Shown here in pieces: positions 43,962 through 50,518 of a stretch of DNA of 64,000 nt. The translations under genes were made by a program, and so were the position numbers. The notes under the pieces were generated by a model. It searched no databases. It was not told where the DNA came from and saw only the letters and a program-made list of their open reading frames with translations. Source of the stretch: Prosthecobacter sp. (GTDB lineage Bacteria; Verrucomicrobiota; Verrucomicrobiia; Verrucomicrobiales; Verrucomicrobiaceae); contig JAIPJY010000005.1 in the NCBI GenBank assembly GCA_021733925.1, positions 142,078-206,077 on the forward strand, written 5' to 3'. Positions within the stretch are counted from its first letter, which is position 1. Each line of letters starts with the position of its first letter.

Positions 43962-44073
43962 TCCTCCTCCTCACTGAGGCTTTCACTTATCCACCAGCCG
44001 AGCACGAAGACCAGATTCCATGATTAATCAAAGGTTGGAATGTTAAGTTCCATTCTAGCGGACACCCATTCAG

Positions 44074-44520
44074 ATGATAACAAAACTGATATCATTATGT
44101 CTCTCCAAGAGACTGAAAAGAAAAACACTCGGGACCCAAAAGGAGTTTATCGGCGAAACACGGTACGAGTATGCCATTTCCCAGTCACGAAACGAAGTGT
44201 TTCTCGGCCTGGCGAGGACACGGCCAGGCTTTTTCTTTCCGTCATCTGACTGGCAGTATTTTAGCTTCGGCAGCTTGCATGAATGCCTTGAGGCTTCAAA
44301 GGCACTCTGCGAAGCGATGATCAAACTGGCTGAAGCCGATGATGAAAACACCAGACTGCAGGGCAGCACGATTTGCCCCTCATTCAATAAGCATGAATTT
44401 CGAATCAACCGCTCAAAACAAACGGTCACTCGGCATTTTCAAGGATACGATCGAGGCGGCGAGAATTACCCGCTTCAGTTTTTCAGGCAGTTGTTAATTG
44501 AAATGGAACACCCGGTTTGA
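44074..44520 (+). CDS. Hypothetical protein
   Basis: 148 residues, no domain recognised. The product is basic at the start (MITKLISLCLSKRLKRKT) and then mixed alpha/beta with a Cys-rich helix (LHECLEASKALCEAM). Base use is visibly AT-richer than in the neighbours. A short overlap with another frame makes the start uncertain. It lies 15 bp before the next small gene and may be transcribed with it; possibly acquired. Confidence 0.55.
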   Translation: MITKLISLCLSKRLKRKTLGTQKEFIGETRYEYAISQSRNEVFLGLARTRPGFFFPSSDWQYFSFGSLHECLEASKALCEAMIKLAEADDENTRLQGSTICPSFNKHEFRINRSKQTVTRHFQGYDRGGENYPLQFFRQLLIEMEHPV

Positions 44521-44535
44521 GAAATAAATAACACC

Positions 44536-44952
44536 ATGCTTAACTTCAATCGACTCTGCTTCGCTGTCTTTCTATCGGCCTTCTTATATTGCTCATGCAC
44601 ACATGCGCAGAGTAACATCAAACATGTCTGGGTTGCGCGAGAGGATCACGGAGACAAGCCCGGAATAGAATATCGCCTTTGGCTCAACGATCAAAACCAT
44701 ATCGTCGGTGAAATGTGGGTGTTCACCACCGACGAAAATGGCAAAGTCAAGGAGCGGGGAAAATATCCCACCACGATCAAGTCCAGCGATCAAACACACA
44801 TCACTATGACCTTCACATCAGGCGACGGAAGTGTGGGCGAATTCACCATCCGTTTTCCAAAGGGATTGCGAAATCATCAAGAACAAGCCGTGTTGGAATC
44901 CAGGAGAAGCCAAACTAAGGAAGAATTGAAGTTTGAGCGTGCTGACAAGTGA
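44536..44952 (+). CDS. Hypothetical secreted protein
   Basis: 138 residues with a signal peptide (MLNFNRLCFAVFLSAFLYCSCTHAQ); the YCSC could act as a lipobox. The mature part is a beta-rich small domain (EYRLWLNDQNHIVGEMWVF, SDQTHITMTFTSGDGSVGEFTI) reminiscent of lipocalin-like folds, but no family can be named. AT-richer than its surroundings, like the gene before it. Confidence 0.65.
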   Translation: MLNFNRLCFAVFLSAFLYCSCTHAQSNIKHVWVAREDHGDKPGIEYRLWLNDQNHIVGEMWVFTTDENGKVKERGKYPTTIKSSDQTHITMTFTSGDGSVGEFTIRFPKGLRNHQEQAVLESRRSQTKEELKFERADK

Positions 44953-44955
44953 GAT

Positions 44956-45290
44956 TAGTTCTACTTTGGTAAGTTTTCAGAGGGCATAAAATCCATCATG
45001 ATGTCTTCCCTGCGGCATCACATCTTACGCCGTGGAATGTTCTTGGCAGGTTGCCATGGTCTTTCGTCATCCCATTCCGCTTTTTCACCAGTCCCAACGG
45101 GACTGCGCATCATAGCGAAGGGTTGCCGAGCCTTAGCGAGGCTACCCTGGTACCGGACGTCAATCACCGGAAAGCCAACCCAGCGCCTTCGCCACACACC
45201 ACGTCCACCAGCAGCGTTTGCAAGAAGCTCCGCCGCGCTCAGAGCGTACCGCCAGCCCCCAAACCCCGATAACTTACCAAAGTAGAATTA
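44956..45290. mobile_element. MITE-like element with 20-bp terminal inverted repeats
   Basis: TAGTTCTACTTTGGTAAGTT (44956-44975) is the inverse of 45271-45290 at 19 of 20 positions. The 335-bp inside has no convincing gene: a 95-codon frame runs through it but is made of hairpins such as GTCCCAACGGGAC and gccttagcgaggc. No target duplication is clear. Probably a non-autonomous element or a decayed transposase copy. Confidence 0.65.
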
Positions 45291-45340
45291 GAAGCCACTG
45301 AAACGCGTTTGCTCAACCCTCGCCCCATCTGACTCCTGTC

Positions 45341-45370
45341 AAAAACAACGCCCGGATAAACCTCCGGGCG
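45341..45370 (-). terminator. Terminator of the third small lipoprotein gene
   Basis: CGCCCGGA (45349-45356) pairs with TCCGGGCG (45363-45370) around TAAACC. On the minus strand the stem is followed by TTGTTTTT. It lies 53 bp after the stop at 45424. Confidence 0.75.
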
Positions 45371-45423
45371 CTGCAAAGGGAATCTATCAAGCGGGTGTGA
45401 TCAAGACAGCTCCAGGCGCGGTC

Positions 45424-45696
45424 TTAACGGTGATGGCCACCGCTATGGCCTCCATAGCCCCCGCCGCTGTATCCACCATGGTGACCACTGGATCCACCGT
45501 GATGACCGCTGTATCCATGGCTGCCGCCGTAGGAAGGCGCACGGTAGCCGCCGCTGTATCCGTAACTGCGGTACGAAGGACGATTATAGGTGGATCTGCC
45601 GTACCCGTAACCGCCGCCATAATAAGGATCGACACAGGAGCTTAACGAAGTGAGGGCAAGGACGGCGGAGAACAGAAGAACCAATTTAGTTTTCAT
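45424..45696 (-). CDS. Small Gly/Tyr/His-rich lipoprotein (paralogue 3)
   Basis: 90 residues, MKTKLVLLFSAVLALTSLSSC signal with Cys 21, followed by Gly-Tyr-Ser-His repeats (GGGYGYGRSTYNRPSYRSYG; SGHHGG repeats to GGHHR). It is a paralogue of the genes at 40564 and 40955 but lies 4 kb away, in the same orientation and with its own promoter and terminator. Confidence 0.75.
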   Translation of the reverse strand: MKTKLVLLFSAVLALTSLSSCVDPYYGGGYGYGRSTYNRPSYRSYGYSGGYRAPSYGGSHGYSGHHGGSSGHHGGYSGGGYGGHSGGHHR

Positions 45697-45747
45697 AGAT
45701 GTTCATTCCGACGCAGTCCCTCCGCATCTATTCAGTCAATCGCTGCG

Positions 45748-45770
45748 ATTATAAAAGCGGCGGCGAATTG
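45748..45770 (-). promoter_or_regulatory. Candidate promoter of the third small lipoprotein gene
   Basis: On the minus strand a perfect TATAAT lies at 45753-45748, about 50 bp before the ATG. A TTGCAA sits upstream at a short 14-nt spacing, so the -35 box is uncertain. Confidence 0.4.
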
Positions 45771-45807
45771 CAACCTGCCCACCGATGCCGGTCAACATCT
45801 CAAGCAC

Positions 45808-46746
45808 TCACAGCATCCCCGCCAGATCCGCCGCGAGCTGCGCGGCCTCCTGCACCGGGCGCTGCGCCTCGCGCTCCACGGGTGGCAGCGCCAGATCGGC
45901 TTCATTGAAAACACGCACCGCCATGTGCAGCTGCCCGTCCTTGATCCACGTATGCGCACCCACGGGCGTCTGACATCCGGCACCGAGGATTTTCAGGAAC
46001 TCACGCTCCGCAGTGATGCGGTATTCGGTTTCGGCGTCATTCAGCGCACGGATGGCCCGAATCGTCGCCTCATCTCCAGCGCGACATTCAATGGCGATGG
46101 CCCCCTGTCCAGCCGCAGGCAAAAACGTCACAGGATCGAGCGTCAGCGCGCACAGACGCGCTCCCTCGATCTGAATTTGCTCATCCTTCATCAAGCCCAG
46201 CCGCTGCAGACCCGCAGCGGCGAGCAGCACGGCATCGAGCGCGTTTTCACCCATGACTTTTTTCACCCGCGTCGGCACGTTGCCACGAATCTCGACGATC
46301 TGGACATCCGGCCGCAGAAACTTCAGCTGCGCCGCACGCCGCACGCTGCTGGTGCCCACGCGCGCGCCCTGCGGCAGCGTTTCGAGCGTGTAAGGATGCG
46401 CACTGACCAGCACGTCCTCAATGGCGGCACGCGGCAGCACGGCCGCGATGATGAATCCGGCAGCGAGATCGCTCGGCACGTCCTTCAGACTGTGCACAGC
46501 AGCGTCAATCTGGCTGTCGGCCAGCGCGATTTCGAGCTCCTTGATGAAGATGCCCTTGTCCACCATCGCCACGTCGCTGAATTCGGAAAAGCGCAGGTCC
46601 TGGCGCTTGTCACCGCTGGTCTGAATGATCTGGCGCTCGACACCCAGTTGCGGATGCGCAGCCTTCAGCTCCGCCGTGACCATGGTTGTTTGCGTGAGGG
46701 CCAGCTCGCTGCCGCGGGTGCCGAGGATGATTTTTTCGAGGATCAT
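45808..46746 (-). CDS. hemC: Hydroxymethylbilane synthase (porphobilinogen deaminase)
   Basis: 312 residues from MILEKIILGTRGSELALTQT; the frame extends upstream but that is out of register with the next gene. Conserved blocks include VHSLKDVP (substrate binding), GTSSVRRAAQLKFLRPD and RGNVPTRVKK; the Cys that carries the dipyrromethane cofactor is in LGAGCQTPVGA (C258). It joins four porphobilinogens into hydroxymethylbilane, the third step of the tetrapyrrole pathway. hemA is 1 kb upstream on the same strand, separated by a probable toxin-antitoxin pair. Confidence 0.95.
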   Translation of the reverse strand: MILEKIILGTRGSELALTQTTMVTAELKAAHPQLGVERQIIQTSGDKRQDLRFSEFSDVAMVDKGIFIKELEIALADSQIDAAVHSLKDVPSDLAAGFIIAAVLPRAAIEDVLVSAHPYTLETLPQGARVGTSSVRRAAQLKFLRPDVQIVEIRGNVPTRVKKVMGENALDAVLLAAAGLQRLGLMKDEQIQIEGARLCALTLDPVTFLPAAGQGAIAIECRAGDEATIRAIRALNDAETEYRITAEREFLKILGAGCQTPVGAHTWIKDGQLHMAVRVFNEADLALPPVEREAQRPVQEAAQLAADLAGML

Positions 46747-46795
46747 GTGGGGCTCACAGCTTTTCACGTACCGAGGCCGGACGCAAAGAAATGAT

Positions 46796-47350
46796 TCAGG
46801 CCTCTTCGCGCACCTGCGCCATGCTGCGCTCCACTTTCTCCCGATCCACCGTAGAGAGCGGGTTCCCCGCGTGCAGCTCCTCCAGCCGCTCCCAGTTGAT
46901 GATGCCGGTCCCCAGCAGCCCCCGCACCCACACAATGTCCTTGGGGCGCCCGGCGTAGAGCTTGTTGTAGGCGACGTCACAGACGTCCAGGATGTGCAAA
47001 ACGAGGCCTTCGGGAAGAATGATTTGATGCGCCCGCTCCTTCCATCCCTGTGGCGTACAGCGCACGGTGTCGGGGGTTGCGTAATCAGCATAGACCAGCT
47101 CTGTGTCTCGAAACTCGCTCTCTGCTCCAATAAAACGGTCCACCAGCATGCTGTCGAAATAGAGAATGGGCAGGTTCTGCGGGACGAAGTCGAAATCCAC
47201 TGAGAAGCGCAGCTCCCCAGGAAGCTCCGGATGCAGGGCGGCGACGGCACCGGAGCCAATGACGTAGGCGTCCGTCAGCGCGGGCACGCACCACTTGAGC
47301 TTGCGCCCAACTTTCTCAAGATCTGCCAGCGTAAGCTCTTTGCCGTACAT
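46796..47350 (-). CDS. Nucleotidyltransferase-like protein (DUF6036/AbiEii type), probable toxin partner
   Basis: 184 residues from MYGKELTLADLEKVGRKL. The fold signal is AYVIGSGAVAALHPELPG followed by RFSVDFDFVP, a nucleotidyltransferase pattern (GS then a DxD-like SVDFDF with one acidic residue shifted). Later parts (VLHILDVCDVAYNKLYAGRPKDIVWV) match the DUF6036/AbiEii-like group, where the NTase is often the toxic partner. It overlaps the upstream small gene by 35 bp. The assignment as a toxin is inference. Confidence 0.65.
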   Translation of the reverse strand: MYGKELTLADLEKVGRKLKWCVPALTDAYVIGSGAVAALHPELPGELRFSVDFDFVPQNLPILYFDSMLVDRFIGAESEFRDTELVYADYATPDTVRCTPQGWKERAHQIILPEGLVLHILDVCDVAYNKLYAGRPKDIVWVRGLLGTGIINWERLEELHAGNPLSTVDREKVERSMAQVREEA

Positions 47351-47705
47351 CTTCGTTTTCTTCTGAGGTGATGAAGGGGCTGCCGTGAAACGGCGAGGAC
47401 GACCGCAGCCGCTGACCTTCGTCATCCGCAGCTTCCAAGATGTGGCAGATTTGCCCGACGCTTGACCGTTCCAGCAGTTCCAGCCATTCCACCTGCGGCC
47501 GGTAAAGGAGAGCTTTCTTGTCCTCAAGGCGCTGCCTGGCGGTTTGAATCAATTCTGGATTCTCGCGCAGTCTCCCGGCCACAATTTTTCCACGCTGCCA
47601 TTGCATCCAGTCCTGCACCAAATAATTCGGCGGCAGGTCGAGCCACGGCGGGAACATCGGCACTTCGTCCGATGCACTCTGGGGTGTCTCCATTACGACT
47701 GACAT
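47316..47705 (-). CDS. Small protein, probable antitoxin partner of the nucleotidyltransferase
   Basis: 129 residues from MSVVMETPQSASDEVPMF (a second ATG 12 bp later is possible). The core (PQVEWLELLERSSVGQICHI, EGQRLRSSSPFHG) matches, in my memory, the short proteins found just upstream of DUF6036 nucleotidyltransferases, where DEEGQRLRQSSPF is a frequent motif. It overlaps the downstream gene by 35 bp and is in the usual antitoxin-first order. It sits 53 bp after hemA, so the pair is likely co-transcribed with it. Confidence 0.6.
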   Translation of the reverse strand: MSVVMETPQSASDEVPMFPPWLDLPPNYLVQDWMQWQRGKIVAGRLRENPELIQTARQRLEDKKALLYRPQVEWLELLERSSVGQICHILEAADDEGQRLRSSSPFHGSPFITSEENEDVRQRAYAGRS

Positions 47706-47757
47706 GGTACCAAGATGCACCGGGCACCGGGGATCAGCAAGGGCATCCTTGGACACC

Positions 47758-48834
47758 TCAGGCCAGTCGTAGGCCACCGCCGGGCGGCTTGAGATAGCCG
47801 TATTTTTCCAGCTGCTCTTCGATGATGCGCTCGCAGGAAGCCAGCTGGCGTTCGCGCTCGCGGCGGTTTCCGTCGGCGATCGCCTGGAGGCCGTCGATGT
47901 CGTAGAGATAGACGCCTTCAATTTTGTTCACCTCAGGGTCCACATCTCGCGGCACGGCGATATCGATGATCAGCAGCGGCTCCCAGCGGCGCTTGCGCAT
48001 CACCTGGTCGATCTGCTCCGCCTTGATGACAAAATGCGGGGCGCTGGTGCTGGAGATGATCACGTCCACTTCATGCAGCGCGTGCACCCATTCGTCGAAT
48101 TTCATCGCCGTGCCCTTCATCTCCGTGGCCAGCTCCACGGCTTTGTCGTAGCTGCGGTTGGAGACAATGATGCTCTTCGCACCCCGTGAGAGCAGGCTCT
48201 GCGCGCAGGTGCGGCTCATTTCCCCGGCGCCCACGAGCATGACACGGCACTCCTTCAGATCGTGCACCTTTTCCGCCAGGTCCACGGCCACGCTGCCCAC
48301 GCTGGTGGAACCGCGTTGGATGGTGGTCTCGTTGCGCACCTTTTTGCCGACGGTGAAGGCCTGCTGGAAAAGCTTGTTCAGCGCCCGGCTGGTCGTGCCC
48401 GTGTCCAGCGCGACCTTGTACGCCGCCTTGACCTGGCCGAAGATTTCCGTCTCCCCCAGCACCATGGAGTCAAGACCGCTGACCACGCGAAAAAGATGCC
48501 GCGCCGCCTCGGCGGAGTCGAGATTGTACAGCACCAGCGCCTCCGCCTGCTCGGGCTGCAGCTCAAAGCGCTGGATGAGGTACTCCCGCAGCGCCGCATG
48601 ACCGTGATCCCCGCTGGGCAATGCATGCGTGGCATACAGCTCCACGCGGTTGCAGGTGCTCAGCACCACGCTTTCCGCAAAGCCCGGCAGACCGCGCACC
48701 TGCTGCACGGCGGCAGGAACCTGCGCCTCAGGAAATGCCAGACGCTCACGCACCTCGACCGGGGTGGTTTTGTAGTTCAGGCCCACACAGACGAGGCCGC
48801 TGCGGATGTCCATCGGCTCAGGCATGCGTGACAA
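47758..48834 (-). CDS. hemA: Glutamyl-tRNA reductase with shortened C-terminus
   Basis: 358 residues. The catalytic domain has VCVGLNYKTTPVEVRERL and VVLSTCNRVELY (catalytic Cys); SGLDSMVLGETEIFGQVK and the NADPH domain (VMLVGAGEMSRTCAQSLL) follow. The C-terminal dimerisation domain is almost gone: the protein stops soon after the start of the spinal helix (RERERQLASCERIIEEQLEKY), about 60 residues short of E. coli HemA. It makes glutamate-1-semialdehyde from Glu-tRNA. It overlaps the ccsA-like gene by 17 bp at its start; later ATGs at 48825 and 48813 are also possible. Confidence 0.93.
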   Translation of the reverse strand: MSRMPEPMDIRSGLVCVGLNYKTTPVEVRERLAFPEAQVPAAVQQVRGLPGFAESVVLSTCNRVELYATHALPSGDHGHAALREYLIQRFELQPEQAEALVLYNLDSAEAARHLFRVVSGLDSMVLGETEIFGQVKAAYKVALDTGTTSRALNKLFQQAFTVGKKVRNETTIQRGSTSVGSVAVDLAEKVHDLKECRVMLVGAGEMSRTCAQSLLSRGAKSIIVSNRSYDKAVELATEMKGTAMKFDEWVHALHEVDVIISSTSAPHFVIKAEQIDQVMRKRRWEPLLIIDIAVPRDVDPEVNKIEGVYLYDIDGLQAIADGNRRERERQLASCERIIEEQLEKYGYLKPPGGGLRLA

Positions 48835-49597
48835 TCCACAGGGAGATGAACGGCAGAATGAAGCCGATGACGGCCAGCCACGCGGTCTTGCGCGGGGAGG
48901 TGAAATGCTTCCACATCAGGAGGGAGATCACCGCATACAGCCCCCACACGATCCAGGCGAAGGCGACGTGGCCCGTCTTCGTCATGGGCAGATGCAGGGC
49001 AAAGGAAATGCCCAGCGCAATGCTCAGCAGCAGCAGGCCGAGGCGCACCATGCGCTGAATCGCATTCGCGAGGCCCTGGATCGGCGGCAGCTGGTAAAAC
49101 AGGCCGCCGATGTGGTGCCGCTTCAGCATGCGCTCCTGCACGAGGTACATCACACCGGTGATGCAGGCCAGGGCGAAGGCCGCGTAAGAGATGAGAGCCA
49201 GCGCGATGTGCAGTTCCACCAGCGCATTGATCGGCCCCTTGGGCGGGTAGGGCGCGAAGCCGCTCAAAAAGGCCATCCCCTGCATGAGGGTGACCAGCGG
49301 CGCCGTAAACAGCCCGAGCAGCGACAGCCGGAACGAGGAGCCGAGCAGAAAGTAAAGCAGCACGATGCTCCACGCGATGAAGACCAGGATGTCAGACAGG
49401 CTGCGGATCGGGCACTGCCGCACCTCCTCCCCACGCAGGTAGATGAAGCCGGTCTGCAGCACAAAGCCGAGCGTCATGAGGGAGAACTGCACCCGCGCCC
49501 GTTTCCAGGCACCCGCCTTGAGCGCCAGCAGAGCCTGCACCAGCGCACCCACAAAGATGAGCGTGGCGGCAAGAAGCAGTTGCTGGGAAGGAGGCAT
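48818..49597 (-). CDS. CcsA/HemX-type cytochrome c biogenesis membrane protein
   Basis: 259 residues with about eight membrane helices. The central block ELHIALALISYAAFALACITGVMYLVQERML is typical of the CcsA/HemX (cytochrome c assembly) family, and conserved His are present (E-L-H-I; GHVAFAWIVWGL). Full CcsA proteins carry a WWD haem-handling loop, which I do not find, so HemX-like is the better fit; HemX is known to affect HemA levels in Bacillus. It is the first gene of the haem operon and overlaps hemA by 17 bp. Confidence 0.82.
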   Translation of the reverse strand: MPPSQQLLLAATLIFVGALVQALLALKAGAWKRARVQFSLMTLGFVLQTGFIYLRGEEVRQCPIRSLSDILVFIAWSIVLLYFLLGSSFRLSLLGLFTAPLVTLMQGMAFLSGFAPYPPKGPINALVELHIALALISYAAFALACITGVMYLVQERMLKRHHIGGLFYQLPPIQGLANAIQRMVRLGLLLLSIALGISFALHLPMTKTGHVAFAWIVWGLYAVISLLMWKHFTSPRKTAWLAVIGFILPFISLWIVTHA

Positions 49598-49698
49598 TGG
49601 ATCGGGGGGCGGATACTCGCGGCCTTGAGACGTTTCTGCAAGGGTGAAGACGTTTTGTGCGGCTTGTCAGTCTGGCGCAAATGTGCTCTCATCTTGTC

Positions 49699-49902
49699 AT
49701 GTCAGCTGTCAAACCTCGTACTTCTGGAATCAAGGCCCAGGCCGCCAAGCTGGTTCGTGCCCTGCCCGAATCTGCCTCATGGGACGATTTGATGTATGAA
49801 ATCTACGTCCGGCAGAAGATCGACACCGGTCTGGCGGACATCGAAGCCGGACGCGTAAAAACACACGCCGTCATCTGCAAAAAATTTGGCCTGCAGGCGT
49901 GA
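49699..49902 (+). CDS. Orphan antitoxin-like small protein
   Basis: 67 residues from MSAVKPRTSGIKAQAAKLV. The end (SWDDLMYEIYVRQKIDTGLADIEAGRVKTH) matches the short antitoxin-like family seen with RelE/ParE-type toxins. No toxin gene follows; the next gene is apt, 71 bp later. It may be a solitary antitoxin or a remnant of a lost pair. Confidence 0.7.
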   Translation: MSAVKPRTSGIKAQAAKLVRALPESASWDDLMYEIYVRQKIDTGLADIEAGRVKTHAVICKKFGLQA

Positions 49903-49973
49903 ACATTCTCTGGTCAGGCCTCCCCGGCGCATGACGCTTGCGCATCCCCGCATCTCCTCCATGATCGCAGGGC

Positions 49974-50507
49974 ATGGCCCCCGACATTCTCGACAGCATC
50001 CGCCGCACCATTCGCGACGTGCCTGATTTCCCCAATCCCGGCATTCTTTTCAAAGACATCACCCCGGTGCTGGCCAACCCGACCCTGCTCGCGCAGACGA
50101 TTGATGGCATGATCGAGGCCACGGGCATCACCGAAGTGGACAAGGTCGTCGGCATCGACGCCCGGGGTTTCATCTTCGGTGCGCTCATCGCCGAACGCCT
50201 CGGCGCAGGCTTCATTCCGGTGCGCAAAAAGGGCAAGCTGCCCTGGCAGACGATGGGCATTGATTACGCACTCGAATACGGCACCAACTCGGTCGAGATG
50301 CACCTGGACGCCATCGTACCCGGTGAAACCGTGCTGCTGGCGGACGATCTCCTCGCCACAGGCGGCACAGCAGCGGCCGCCCTGCATCTCATTGAGCAGG
50401 CCGGCGGCAAGGTGCTCGGCAGCACCTTTTTCATTGAACTGGCCTTCCTCAGCGGGCGCGAAAAAGTGAGTGGTTCCGGCCCGGTTCACTCCCTGATCAC
50501 TTACTGA
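49974..50507 (+). CDS. apt: Adenine phosphoribosyltransferase
   Basis: 177 residues. PDFPNPGILFKDITPVL is the Apt signature opening; IDARGFIFGALIAERLGAG and the PRPP-binding motif VLLADDLLATGGTAAA follow. It makes AMP from adenine and PRPP (purine salvage) in the cytoplasm. It is followed 11 bp later by glnD and probably co-transcribed. Confidence 0.95.
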   Translation: MAPDILDSIRRTIRDVPDFPNPGILFKDITPVLANPTLLAQTIDGMIEATGITEVDKVVGIDARGFIFGALIAERLGAGFIPVRKKGKLPWQTMGIDYALEYGTNSVEMHLDAIVPGETVLLADDLLATGGTAAAALHLIEQAGGKVLGSTFFIELAFLSGREKVSGSGPVHSLITY

Positions 50508-50518
50508 CTTTTTCTGCG

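Noticed and set aside
44998-45285. A 95-codon gene inside the MITE-like element
   Set aside because: It is composed of hairpin repeats and ends in the right terminal repeat; no domain or start signal is visible.
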